DNA of 64,000 nt from Maritalea sp049801075. GTDB taxonomy: Bacteria > Pseudomonadota > Alphaproteobacteria > Rhizobiales > Devosiaceae. Both the position numbers and the translations under genes were made by a program. A model generated the notes under the pieces. It saw nothing but the letters and a program-made list of their open reading frames with translations. It made no database searches and was not told where the DNA came from. Below, in pieces: positions 34,930 through 42,409 of this stretch. The stretch is from NCBI RefSeq assembly GCF_049801075.1, contig NZ_JBNAGG010000001.1, positions 558,001 to 622,000 of the forward strand, given 5' to 3'. Position 1 is the first letter of the stretch. Every line of letters starts with the position of its first letter.

Positions 34930-35838
34930 ATGGGTGCTTTGGGAAAAGTCTGTGTTGTGGGCAGCATCAATTTGGACCTTATGGTGCAGGTTGATCATGC
35001 CCCTGCGCCGGGCGAGACCATTATGGGCAAAATGTTGGGCAAAATGCCCGGCGGCAAGGGCTTCAATCAAGCCGTTGCCGCCCACCGCTGCGGCGCTTCC
35101 ACCCAATTTGTGGGGCAAGTTGGTGCCGACAGCGAGGCGCAGCATCTGCGCAAGGTCTGCGCGCAGATCGGCCTAAGTGACCGTTATCTGCGCACCAACC
35201 CGCAAGCACCCACGGGCACGGCCTATATTTCCTGCCAATCCGGCGGGGAAAACTCCATCATTGTGGTGCCGGGGGCCAATGAGCAGTTGGACCTAACCCA
35301 ACTGCCACACGCACTCGTTGAGGCTGATTTGATGATGGTGCAGATGGAAATTGGCTCTCAGGCAGCAAAAACCGCCATGGCCATTAGCCAGCACCTTGGT
35401 GTGCTGACTTTGCTGAATGCAGCCCCATCCCGCGATGTTGGCATCGAGCATTTGGCGTTGGCTGATATTTTGGTGGTCAATGAAACCGAGGCAGAGGATT
35501 TGGGCGGCTTTGATGCCTTGCGGCAAGCCGGTCCTTCCCTCATCGTGATGACGCTGGGGGCCAATGGTGTGATGTGGGCAGAACGGGATGCCCCCGCACA
35601 GACTGCCTCTGCGTTTCCCATCAATGCGGTTGATACAACGGGCTCAGGTGACGCCTTTTGCGGGGCCTTTGCAGCAGCTCTGGCCTCTGGGCATTCAATT
35701 GAACATGCGATTGGCCATGCATCCGCTGCAGGGGCTCTCACCGCCATGGCGATGGGCGCGCAAACCGACAATTTATCATCGAAAAACATTCAGGTGATGA
35801 TCAGCAATTCACCGCAAACGCAACAGGTGATCTTATGA
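34930..35838 (+). CDS. Ribokinase, PfkB family
   Basis: A 302-residue PfkB-type kinase. The N-terminal signature is VVGSINLDLMVQVD with the ribokinase GGKGFNQAVAAHRCGA, and the C-terminal signature DTTGSGDAFCGAFAAAL includes the catalytic Asp. Both are the ribokinase rather than fructokinase forms. It would phosphorylate ribose to ribose-5-phosphate. It starts six bases after the lyase stop codon, which fits a role in handling the ribose released from riboflavin (RcaD-like). The gene converges on the PadR regulator. Confidence 0.9.
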   Translation: MGALGKVCVVGSINLDLMVQVDHAPAPGETIMGKMLGKMPGGKGFNQAVAAHRCGASTQFVGQVGADSEAQHLRKVCAQIGLSDRYLRTNPQAPTGTAYISCQSGGENSIIVVPGANEQLDLTQLPHALVEADLMMVQMEIGSQAAKTAMAISQHLGVLTLLNAAPSRDVGIEHLALADILVVNETEAEDLGGFDALRQAGPSLIVMTLGANGVMWAERDAPAQTASAFPINAVDTTGSGDAFCGAFAAALASGHSIEHAIGHASAAGALTAMAMGAQTDNLSSKNIQVMISNSPQTQQVIL

Positions 35839-35858
35839 CTAAGGTTGCCATCAAGTCG

Positions 35859-36455
35859 TTACGGCTGATGCCGTCCGCGTTTGCTGGGCTCTTCACCGAC
35901 AAAGCTATATTCGCCATCATGCAGCCGTTGCAGCAGCGCCTCGGTCCACTCCTTTTCGCCCTTCAGGCGTGTGGTGGACAGCTCGAAGATCTCGCGCACA
36001 TAGAGCGGCGTGGTTTCCGATTGCGCTACATCTTCAACATGATAGCCATTGGCTTTCACACGGGCGTCGATTTCGCGCACGCGATGTTCAAGCACTTCGA
36101 TGACTTCCTGTCGGCTCAAGGCGAACATGAACGAGGTCAGTACCATGCCGGATTTCGTGTCAAACGCATCCACGGTCCAAATGACTTTCCGCAGCAAGCG
36201 AATAAATTCGACATTACCTTCGGGCGTCATTTTATAAACCGTGCGCTCGGGGCGTTTGCCCTCTGTCTCAATGCAATGCTCTTCCACATAGCCATCTTTT
36301 TTGAGCGACGACAGCGCATTGTATATGGAACCGGGATTGACGTTGGCCCATTCGTCAACGTGCCAAGTGATCAGTTCCTGGCGCAGAAAATATCCATGCA
36401 CAGGCTGAAATTGATGAACGGCGCCAAGCACCATGAGGCGTGTAAGGTTCGACAT
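35859..36455 (-). CDS. PadR-family transcriptional regulator
   Basis: A 198-residue regulator with an N-terminal winged helix (residues 1-80; HGYFLRQELITW and VNPGSIYNALSSLKKDGYVEE). The C-terminal half contains the helical domain of the Vir_act_alpha_C type that mediates dimer formation. It is transcribed divergently from flavin reductase, with a palindrome between them at 36479-36507, and lies between the two halves of the flavin-degradation locus. It is the likely local repressor. Flavins bind PadR-like proteins in some bacteria, so riboflavin or lumichrome is a reasonable effector guess. Confidence 0.87.
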   Translation of the reverse strand: MSNLTRLMVLGAVHQFQPVHGYFLRQELITWHVDEWANVNPGSIYNALSSLKKDGYVEEHCIETEGKRPERTVYKMTPEGNVEFIRLLRKVIWTVDAFDTKSGMVLTSFMFALSRQEVIEVLEHRVREIDARVKANGYHVEDVAQSETTPLYVREIFELSTTRLKGEKEWTEALLQRLHDGEYSFVGEEPSKRGRHQP

Positions 36456-36478
36456 AAGCTTATGTTTACGTGATCATT

Positions 36479-36507
36479 TTTGAACATTCAAGATAGAATA
36501 GTTCAAA
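36479..36507. promoter_or_regulatory. Dyad TTTGAAC/GTTCAAA, candidate PadR operator
   Basis: The arms at 36479-36485 and 36501-36507 flank a 15-base spacer with an inner inverted repeat ATTC/GAAT, giving a 29-base imperfect palindrome. It lies 24 bases from the PadR start and about 55 before flavin reductase, so it can control both. Confidence 0.55.
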
Positions 36508-36561
36508 CGAAATAAGACCAAAATTAGTTTAGGGACCACCAAACGGTCCGGGAGAATTTTA

Positions 36562-37068
36562 ATGTCAGCACAAGCCCAATTAGCAGAAGCGATTTCGCCC
36601 AACGAATTACGCCGTGCCTTTTCTGTCTTCCCCACAGGTGTTGTTGCCGTTTGTGCACTCATTGAGGGCAAACCCGTTGGATTTGCCGTTAACTCCTTCA
36701 ACTCAGTCTCGCTGGACCCGCCGCTTGTGTCCATATGTGTTGGCAACACTTCGTCCACATGGCCGTTGCTGGCGAAGGCGGAGCGGTTGGGCCTCACTGT
36801 ACTGGGCGCTGGCCACAGCGAATTGTGCCGAAAATTGGCGTCGCGCACAGCTGATCGTTTTGACGGCGCAGCATGGACCACCAAAAACAGTGGTGCCATT
36901 TTGATTGAAGGCGGCGCCTTGTGGCTCGAATGTCGGCAAAGTGCCGCGTTTCCGGCGGGTGATCATGAAATGATCATGCTCGAGGTGCATGAGGCCGAGC
37001 TGTTTGCTGAAACCGATCCGCTTGTTTTCCATCAAAGCCAATTTCGTGAATTGATGGGCGATGCGTGA
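36562..37068 (+). CDS. Flavin reductase, HpaC/RcaB-like
   Basis: A 168-residue NAD(P)H:flavin reductase of the flavin-reductase-like domain family. The signature regions are RRAFSVFPTGVVAVCAL and FAVNSFNSVSLDPPLVSICVG, followed by a lone HDEF-like part. It supplies reduced FMN to a two-component monooxygenase, here most likely the 33568 lyase, since no other partner is in the window. ATG 36562 follows GGAG at seven bases. Its stop overlaps the riboflavin-kinase start by one base. Confidence 0.88.
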   Translation: MSAQAQLAEAISPNELRRAFSVFPTGVVAVCALIEGKPVGFAVNSFNSVSLDPPLVSICVGNTSSTWPLLAKAERLGLTVLGAGHSELCRKLASRTADRFDGAAWTTKNSGAILIEGGALWLECRQSAAFPAGDHEMIMLEVHEAELFAETDPLVFHQSQFRELMGDA

Positions 37069-37487
37069 TGTCAGCGGCCCCTGCCCTCAGTTTGCATGAC
37101 ATCATATTGTCAGGACATGTGGTTTCTGGCCATGGCCGCGGGCAAGTATTGGGCTTCCCCACTGCCAACATCTCGGTCGCCGCAGATGCCCCCACACCGC
37201 CCGATGGCGTCTATGCCTGCTTGGTGACCATTGAAGATGAGCGTAAGATATATCATGCGACCATGAGCATTGGCGACAATCCGACCTTTGATGATGTCAC
37301 CGAGCGACGTTTTGAGGCTTTCATCCACGATTTCGACCGCGACCTTTATGATTTCGCTGTTCATGTCAGCTTTGTGGCGCGGCTGCGGGATATGGTTGTG
37401 TTTCCATCGGTAGATGCTTTGAAAGAACAAACCATGCGCGATGTGGAACGGTCGCGCCAAATATTAGCTGAATATACTCAGCGCTAG
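37068..37487 (+). CDS. Stand-alone riboflavin kinase domain, RcaA-like
   Basis: A 139-residue protein equal to the C-terminal half of bacterial RibF: GHGRGQVLGFPTANI is the ATP/flavin-binding motif, followed by MSIGDNPTF and FEAFIHDFDRDLYD. The FAD-synthetase half is missing, so it would make FMN but not FAD. A dedicated kinase next to a flavin reductase and lyase suits a pathway that consumes riboflavin and needs FMN as cofactor. GTG 37065 is an alternative start; I use ATG 37068, overlapping the reductase stop. Confidence 0.87.
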   Translation: MSAAPALSLHDIILSGHVVSGHGRGQVLGFPTANISVAADAPTPPDGVYACLVTIEDERKIYHATMSIGDNPTFDDVTERRFEAFIHDFDRDLYDFAVHVSFVARLRDMVVFPSVDALKEQTMRDVERSRQILAEYTQR

Positions 37488-37498
37488 GGAAGGAAATC

Positions 37499-38152
37499 AT
37501 GAAATTTTTTGTCGATACAGCCGAAGTTGCTGACATTAAAGAACTCAATGAATCTGGCCTTTTGGATGGTGTGACCACCAATCCAAGCCTTATTGCCAAA
37601 TCTGGCCGTGACTTTATTGAAGTGGTGAAAGAAATCTGCGACCTGATTGAAGGTCCTGTTTCAGCTGAAGTGGCTGCCACAGATTATGATGGCATGGTGA
37701 AAGAAGGCGATTATCTCGCCTCATTGGCTGACAATGTGGTGATCAAGCTGCCTTTGACCATGGAAGGTTTGAAAGCCTGTCGCTATTTCACCAATAAAGG
37801 CGTGAAAACCAACGTGACCTTGTGTTTCTCCGTGAACCAAGCGCTGTTGGCTGCTAAAGCGGGTGCAACCTATGTGTCGCCATTTATTGGTCGCCTAGAC
37901 GACATCAATCTAGATGGCATGCAGCTGATCGAAGATATCCGCACCGTTTACGACAATTACGGGTTTGAAACCGAAATTCTTGCGGCCTCTATCCGCTCAG
38001 CCAACCATGTGAGCGACAGCGCGTTGGCGGGTGCTGATGTGGCGACCATTCCACCAGCGGTGATCCGCAAATTGACTGAGCATCCATTGACTGACAAGGG
38101 CTTGGATGCGTTCGTCAAAGACTGGAAATCAACAGGACAATCAATCCTTTAG
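37499..38152 (+). CDS. Transaldolase, fructose-6-phosphate-aldolase/MipB-type
   Basis: A 217-residue single-domain transaldolase. It begins MKFFVDTAEVADIKEL and has GVTTNPSLIAKSG, the Schiff-base lysine region VVIKLPLTMEG, and NVTLCFSVNQALLAAKAGATYVSP (given in part), with the conserved FIGRLDD. Short transaldolases of this kind serve the non-oxidative pentose-phosphate pathway. Being in one operon with flavin reductase and riboflavin kinase, it probably helps move ribose-5-phosphate into central metabolism. ATG 37499 follows GGGAAGGAAATC. It converges on anmK with four bases between stops. Confidence 0.92.
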   Translation: MKFFVDTAEVADIKELNESGLLDGVTTNPSLIAKSGRDFIEVVKEICDLIEGPVSAEVAATDYDGMVKEGDYLASLADNVVIKLPLTMEGLKACRYFTNKGVKTNVTLCFSVNQALLAAKAGATYVSPFIGRLDDINLDGMQLIEDIRTVYDNYGFETEILAASIRSANHVSDSALAGADVATIPPAVIRKLTEHPLTDKGLDAFVKDWKSTGQSIL

Positions 38153-38156
38153 CCAG

Positions 38157-39275
38157 CTATCGCGCGACCCGACCACCGGTTAGCGGCTTTGGCGCACCCG
38201 TTGTTTTTGGGAAACTGATCGGCAGTCCGCGCAATGTGCGGGCTGCCAGATGAGCGAAACATTCTGCTTCGACCGCATCACCGCGCCAGCCATGATCTTC
38301 CGCCCGATCGATGGTGCATCCCGTACGCACTTCCAGTGCGTTCATAATGGCGGGGTTTTTGCGACCGCCGCCACAAACGATCAGTCTTTCAGGTCTTGCT
38401 GGCAGCAAATCCAGTGCTTTGCCCACTGCACTCGCTGTAAACGCCGCCAAAGTGGCTGCGCCATCTGCATCACTCAACCCGTCTGCCATTTCCGGCCCGA
38501 AATCAAAGCGATCAAGCGATTTGGGATAGGCAGCGGCCAAATAAGGATGGGTCAAAAGCGAGGCAAGCCGCTCTTCATCCACGGTGCCAGACAAGGCCAG
38601 TTTCCCATCCTCATCCATTTTACCCAAGCCACGCGCCTTCATAAAATCATTGGTCGGAGCATTGGCAGGCCCAGTATCAAAGGCAATCAGATCTCCGCCG
38701 GCAGACATCCATGAAATATTGGCCACACCACCCAGATTAAGTACCGCACTTTCTGCGCCTGCATTAATGCGTTTCAGCAAAGCCGCGTGGTAGATTGCCG
38801 ATAGAGGTGCACCCTGCCCGCCTTCGGCCATATCTGCGCTGCGGAAGTCATAGACAACTGGCACGCCCAATCGCTCATGCATCCGCTGGCCATCGCCAAG
38901 CTGTCGTGTTTGGCCGATACGCTCTGGCTGCGGGGCGCGGTGCAACACAGTTTGGCCGTGAAAGCCCACCGCGCCGATATCAGACATTTTCAAGCCCGCT
39001 TGCGCCACCAGCGCCTTCACTGCGTCTGACTGTGCGTCAGTCAGCGCGGCTTCGGCTTCAACAAAGATTTGCGGATCTTCGTCAGCAAACTGCCATTCGC
39101 GTGCTTCCGCCAAAGCCTGCACCAGCATTTCATTGATGTGCTCGGGATAAGGCATCAGCTCATAGGGGCCAAACTCAACAATTTCCTCGCCATCGGTGCG
39201 CAGCAAAGCCACATCGATAAAGCCATCTAAAACCGTTCCGGTCATCAGGCCAACTGACCAAATTGCACTCATCAT
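38157..39275 (-). CDS. anmK: Anhydro-N-acetylmuramic acid kinase
   Basis: A 372-residue kinase of the ASKHA fold that opens the 1,6-anhydro ring of anhydro-MurNAc and phosphorylates it to MurNAc-6-phosphate in murein recycling. It begins with the phosphate motif VGLMTGTVLDGFIDVALL, the alphaproteobacterial variant of GLMSGTSLDG, then GFHGQTVLHRAPQPER, VLNLGGVANISW, FDTGPANAPTND and LIVCGGGRKNPAIM. It lies eight bases after a beta-lactamase-fold hydrolase gene and belongs to a five-gene region with a Dpp-type importer. That suggests the importer brings in murein fragments. Confidence 0.93.
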   Translation of the reverse strand: MMSAIWSVGLMTGTVLDGFIDVALLRTDGEEIVEFGPYELMPYPEHINEMLVQALAEAREWQFADEDPQIFVEAEAALTDAQSDAVKALVAQAGLKMSDIGAVGFHGQTVLHRAPQPERIGQTRQLGDGQRMHERLGVPVVYDFRSADMAEGGQGAPLSAIYHAALLKRINAGAESAVLNLGGVANISWMSAGGDLIAFDTGPANAPTNDFMKARGLGKMDEDGKLALSGTVDEERLASLLTHPYLAAAYPKSLDRFDFGPEMADGLSDADGAATLAAFTASAVGKALDLLPARPERLIVCGGGRKNPAIMNALEVRTGCTIDRAEDHGWRGDAVEAECFAHLAARTLRGLPISFPKTTGAPKPLTGGRVAR

Positions 39276-39283
39276 GTTTCCCC

Positions 39284-40300
39284 TTAAGATTGCACGACTA
39301 GGTCGCCCACGGCCCGGCGCAGTTCAGCGATACCGCTATCAAAGTGTCGCGTTGGGTGAATACGGTTGGTCAGCAAGGTCCACCCGATTTTCCGTTCAAA
39401 ATCCACCCACACGCCCGTTCCTGTGAAGCCGGTATGGCCAATAGTTTCATCGCTGCATTTGTCTCCGCCGGGCCACCCGTCATGGCGATGCTCAAATCCG
39501 TGGCTGCGCTTTTCACTCAATTTGGTGCGCATCAGCTCTACTTTTGGGCTGTCTGCGTTTTCCAGCAGATCGGCTGCAAAATTCAGCACCGAGTCTGCCG
39601 TTCCAAACAAGCCTGCATGCCCTGCGCCTTGCAACGCATAGCAATTATCGTCATGCACTTCGCCGCACATAATTTTCGAGCGCCATGTGCAATCTTCAGT
39701 TGCCGCGCTCATATGTTTTGGTGCGCTGAACGCAAAGCCTTCAGGAGGCACCATTTCGCGCAATTTGCAGCCCTCAATGCGCTCCAAAGCAAAGCCGAGC
39801 AGGATGAAATTGATGTCAGAATATACCGGGGGGCCTTTGCGCCATTCGCGTTGCAGGATAAACGCCCGCAGCAATTCCGGATCGCGACCATAAGTATAGA
39901 TTGGCTCAACGGCTGGAAATGGCGTTTGGTGTCCCAAACATTCGCGGAACGTCACCTTACGCTCCCACGCATCGGCATTATATTGCCGCAAATCCGGTAA
40001 CACGCTGATCAAGGGCGCATCCAAATCAATCCGCCCCTCGAGGGCATAATCGAGGATGCGCGAGGTCGTGAAAATCACCTTGGTAAGTGACGCGAGGTCA
40101 AACCAAGTGTCTTTTTCCACAGGCCGCTGGTTCGGCACCGTCTGCGCGCTCCCAGCATTCAAAATGGCTCGTTTACCATCTGCTGTCGCCACACCCAGCA
40201 CGCCGCCGGGGATTTTGCCAGCATCTATTGCGGCTTGAACGGGTTCAAACGCCCGTTTGGCGACGGATTCAACATCACTTATTGCGGAAAGAGATGACAT
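39284..40300 (-). CDS. Serine hydrolase of the beta-lactamase / DD-peptidase family
   Basis: A 338-residue class C-type serine hydrolase. The nucleophile motif SxxK is SLTK in FDLASLTKVIFTTS, and the second motif is YSD in PVYSDINFILLG. The third KTG-like motif is HTG in IGHTGFTGTGVWVD. No signal peptide is visible, so it is cytoplasmic, unlike secreted beta-lactamases. Position between anmK and the peptide-importer ATPase suggests hydrolysis of an amide or ester in imported muropeptides, such as removal of a D-amino acid. A general esterase is an alternative. The start overlaps the ATPase gene by 22 bases. Confidence 0.82.
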   Translation of the reverse strand: MSSLSAISDVESVAKRAFEPVQAAIDAGKIPGGVLGVATADGKRAILNAGSAQTVPNQRPVEKDTWFDLASLTKVIFTTSRILDYALEGRIDLDAPLISVLPDLRQYNADAWERKVTFRECLGHQTPFPAVEPIYTYGRDPELLRAFILQREWRKGPPVYSDINFILLGFALERIEGCKLREMVPPEGFAFSAPKHMSAATEDCTWRSKIMCGEVHDDNCYALQGAGHAGLFGTADSVLNFAADLLENADSPKVELMRTKLSEKRSHGFEHRHDGWPGGDKCSDETIGHTGFTGTGVWVDFERKIGWTLLTNRIHPTRHFDSGIAELRRAVGDLVVQS

Positions 40301-41217
40301 GCCACAGCTCCCTGCGTTTGCGCCTTCAATTCAGGACGGGTTTGTTTACAAACATCCATCACTTTTGGGCATCTTGTGTGGAATGCGCAGCCGGATGGCG
40401 GGTTTGCTGGATCAGGAACCTCTCCCGCCAATACGGTACGCGCCCGCTTCTCGCCAACGCGTGGAATGGCAGACAGAAGCGACTGCGTATAAGGGTGCTG
40501 CGGGTTTTGCATCACCTCTTCGGTTTCGCCCATTTCCACGATCCGCCCCAGATACATAATCGCAATCCGGTCGCTCACATGGCGGATGACGGACAAATCA
40601 TGGCTGATAAACAGAATGGAGATGTTGAGCTGTTTTTGCAGCTTGGCGATCAAATTGATGATTTGACTTTGGATCGAAACGTCCAAAGCCGACACTGCTT
40701 CGTCAGCAACGATCAGTTTGGGATCAAGCGCCAGTGCGCGGGCAATGGCAATTCGTTGCCGCTGGCCGCCGGAGAACTCGTGCGGATGCCGATCAATGGC
40801 ATTTTGCGGCAAGCCCACCAACTCCAGCAATTCGCGCACTTTTTCCTGTCGCTGCTGTTTGGTGCCAATGCCATGCACCTCCAACGGTTCGCCGATCACC
40901 TTGCCCACTTTATGGCGCGGGTTAAGCGATCCGAACGGGTCTTGAAAGATGATCTGCAAATCGCGCCGCAACGGCTTAAGGGCCGACTTTTTGAGCGGCA
41001 CAATGTCTTGGCCTTCAAACAGCACTTGGCCGCTGCTGGGTTCAATCAGCCGCAGCAACGTACGTCCCAATGTCGACTTACCACAACCAGATTCGCCAAC
41101 CACACCTACAACTTCACCCGCAGCAATGTCCAGTGACACATCTGACAAGGCCTGCACCCTCGCGCCATTTTTGCCGTGATAGATTTTTGATAGATTTTTG
41201 ATTTCAAGCAAAGTCAT
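40279..41217 (-). CDS. Peptide ABC importer ATPase, DppF/OppF type
   Basis: A 312-residue ATPase. Walker A is GESGCGKST, the signature FSGGQRQRIAIARAL, Walker B LIVADEAVSALDVS and the switch His lies in FISHDLSVI. The C-terminal oligopeptide/dipeptide extension has GCAFHTRCPKVMDVCKQ, the cysteine cluster of the family that often holds an iron-sulphur cluster. I start at ATG 41217, sharing one base with the stop of the partner ATPase (TAATG). Confidence 0.9.
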   Translation of the reverse strand: MTLLEIKNLSKIYHGKNGARVQALSDVSLDIAAGEVVGVVGESGCGKSTLGRTLLRLIEPSSGQVLFEGQDIVPLKKSALKPLRRDLQIIFQDPFGSLNPRHKVGKVIGEPLEVHGIGTKQQRQEKVRELLELVGLPQNAIDRHPHEFSGGQRQRIAIARALALDPKLIVADEAVSALDVSIQSQIINLIAKLQKQLNISILFISHDLSVIRHVSDRIAIMYLGRIVEMGETEEVMQNPQHPYTQSLLSAIPRVGEKRARTVLAGEVPDPANPPSGCAFHTRCPKVMDVCKQTRPELKAQTQGAVACHLFPQ

Positions 41218-42173
41218 TAGGCCGCATTCCAACAACGCAAACGATGGTGATCATCCCCGGTTAACTCGGGCATTTCCTCTGTGCAGATGTCCAGACAAGC
41301 AGAACAACGCGGATGGAAAGCACATCCGGATGGACGAGCACCGGGTGGTGGCACTGTGCCGGGAATAGCCGGAAGCTCAACCCCCGGCGGGTTCGCTGCC
41401 GGAATTGTACGCAACAACGCCTCTGTGTAGCGATGGCGCGGATTGGCAAACAGCTCCTCTGCCGACGCCTCCTCCACCACGCGCCCGCCATACATCACCG
41501 CGACCCGCCCGCAATATTGCGACACCACGCCCAAATCGTGGGTGATCAACAGCACAGCCATGCCCATTTCACGCCGCAAATCTTCGATCAGTTCGAGGAT
41601 TTGCGCCTGCACTGTCACGTCCAGTGCTGTGGTGGGTTCATCGGCAATCAATAGTTTCGGGTCACACGCCAAGGCAATGGCAATCATTGCGCGCTGTCGT
41701 TGCCCGCCAGACATTTCATGTGGATATTTTTGCGCCGCTTTTTCCGGAGCCGGAATACCAACCCTTTCAAGCAATTCAACAGCACGTCGCGCCGCTTCAG
41801 CCTTATCACTGGTCTTATGAAGTAATACCACTTCGGCGATCTGATCCCCGATGGTGAAAACCGGGTTTAGCGAAGTCATCGGCTCTTGGAAAATCATCGC
41901 GATTTGGTTGCCGCGCAGCTGCTCCAATTCGGCGTTCGACATAGCTAAAATGTCCTGACCATCATAGTGAATTGCCCCCTGCCTGATGCGCATAGGTGGC
42001 TCGGCCAATAGGCGCATAATAGAAAGCGCCGATACTGACTTCCCGCAGCCTGACTCGCCTACTAATCCTAGCATCTCACCCGGTTTGATCGACAAAGAAA
42101 CGCCTTCGATAACGGGACGCGACCCAACATCAATCCACAAATCGTCGATTGTGAGCAGCGGCGATTGGGTCAT
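41217..42173 (-). CDS. Peptide ABC importer ATPase, DppD/OppD type
   Basis: A 318-residue ATPase. Walker A is GESGCGKSV, the Q-loop IFQEPMTSLNP, the signature MSGGQRQRAMIAIAL, Walker B LLIADEPTTALDVT and the switch His lies in LITHDLGVV. The C-terminal extension contains GCAFHPRCSACLDIC. It is the first gene of the minus-strand operon (DppD, DppF, serine hydrolase, AnmK) and diverges from the binding-protein gene, so one control region serves both halves of the importer. Confidence 0.9.
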   Translation of the reverse strand: MTQSPLLTIDDLWIDVGSRPVIEGVSLSIKPGEMLGLVGESGCGKSVSALSIMRLLAEPPMRIRQGAIHYDGQDILAMSNAELEQLRGNQIAMIFQEPMTSLNPVFTIGDQIAEVVLLHKTSDKAEAARRAVELLERVGIPAPEKAAQKYPHEMSGGQRQRAMIAIALACDPKLLIADEPTTALDVTVQAQILELIEDLRREMGMAVLLITHDLGVVSQYCGRVAVMYGGRVVEEASAEELFANPRHRYTEALLRTIPAANPPGVELPAIPGTVPPPGARPSGCAFHPRCSACLDICTEEMPELTGDDHHRLRCWNAA

Positions 42174-42298
42174 AGTTCCTCCCGTTGAAGATGATCACGA
42201 TACGCGACCGAAATTTGAGAGGCAACACCCGAAAGAAATGCCATTTCCTTTCGATTATCGACCCTCTTGCATAGCGAAGAATAATACCATAACGTCGA

Positions 42299-42370
42299 AA
42301 TTGTCCAGAGTGGTTCTATAGTGGATATATCGCGGCATGGCTGAGAGATGAACCATGAAATCGGACAATT
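42299..42370. promoter_or_regulatory. Divergent control region with wide inverted repeat AATTGTCC/GGACAATT
   Basis: The 236-base gap between the two importer half-operons (42174-42409) contains perfect eight-base arms at 42299-42306 and 42363-42370. The spacer of 56 bases is long for a single operator, so the arms may be two half-sites or chance. No other clear element was found in the gap. The GntR/UTRA protein at 45755 would be the expected binder. Confidence 0.3.
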
Positions 42371-42409
42371 CCTTGCGCAGAGACGCAAGACACAGATTTA
42401 GGAGGAACC

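Noticed and set aside
36533..36549. Short hairpin GGACC/GGTCC before flavin reductase, considered as part of an FMN riboswitch
   Set aside because: None of the conserved RFN-element blocks is present and the leader is only about 100 bases; it is a five-base stem that may be chance.
40087..41136. 349-codon open frame opposite the serine hydrolase and DppF genes
   Set aside because: It covers two genes with clear catalytic motifs on the other strand; its own translation is rich in His, Arg and Gln without any recognisable domain.
42331..42360. CTGAGAGATGAACC before the peptide-binding-protein gene, resembling the CUGAGA element of TPP riboswitches
   Set aside because: The other conserved blocks of the TPP riboswitch (ACCUGAUC and the GCGNAGGGA part) are missing and the gene is a Dpp-type binding protein.
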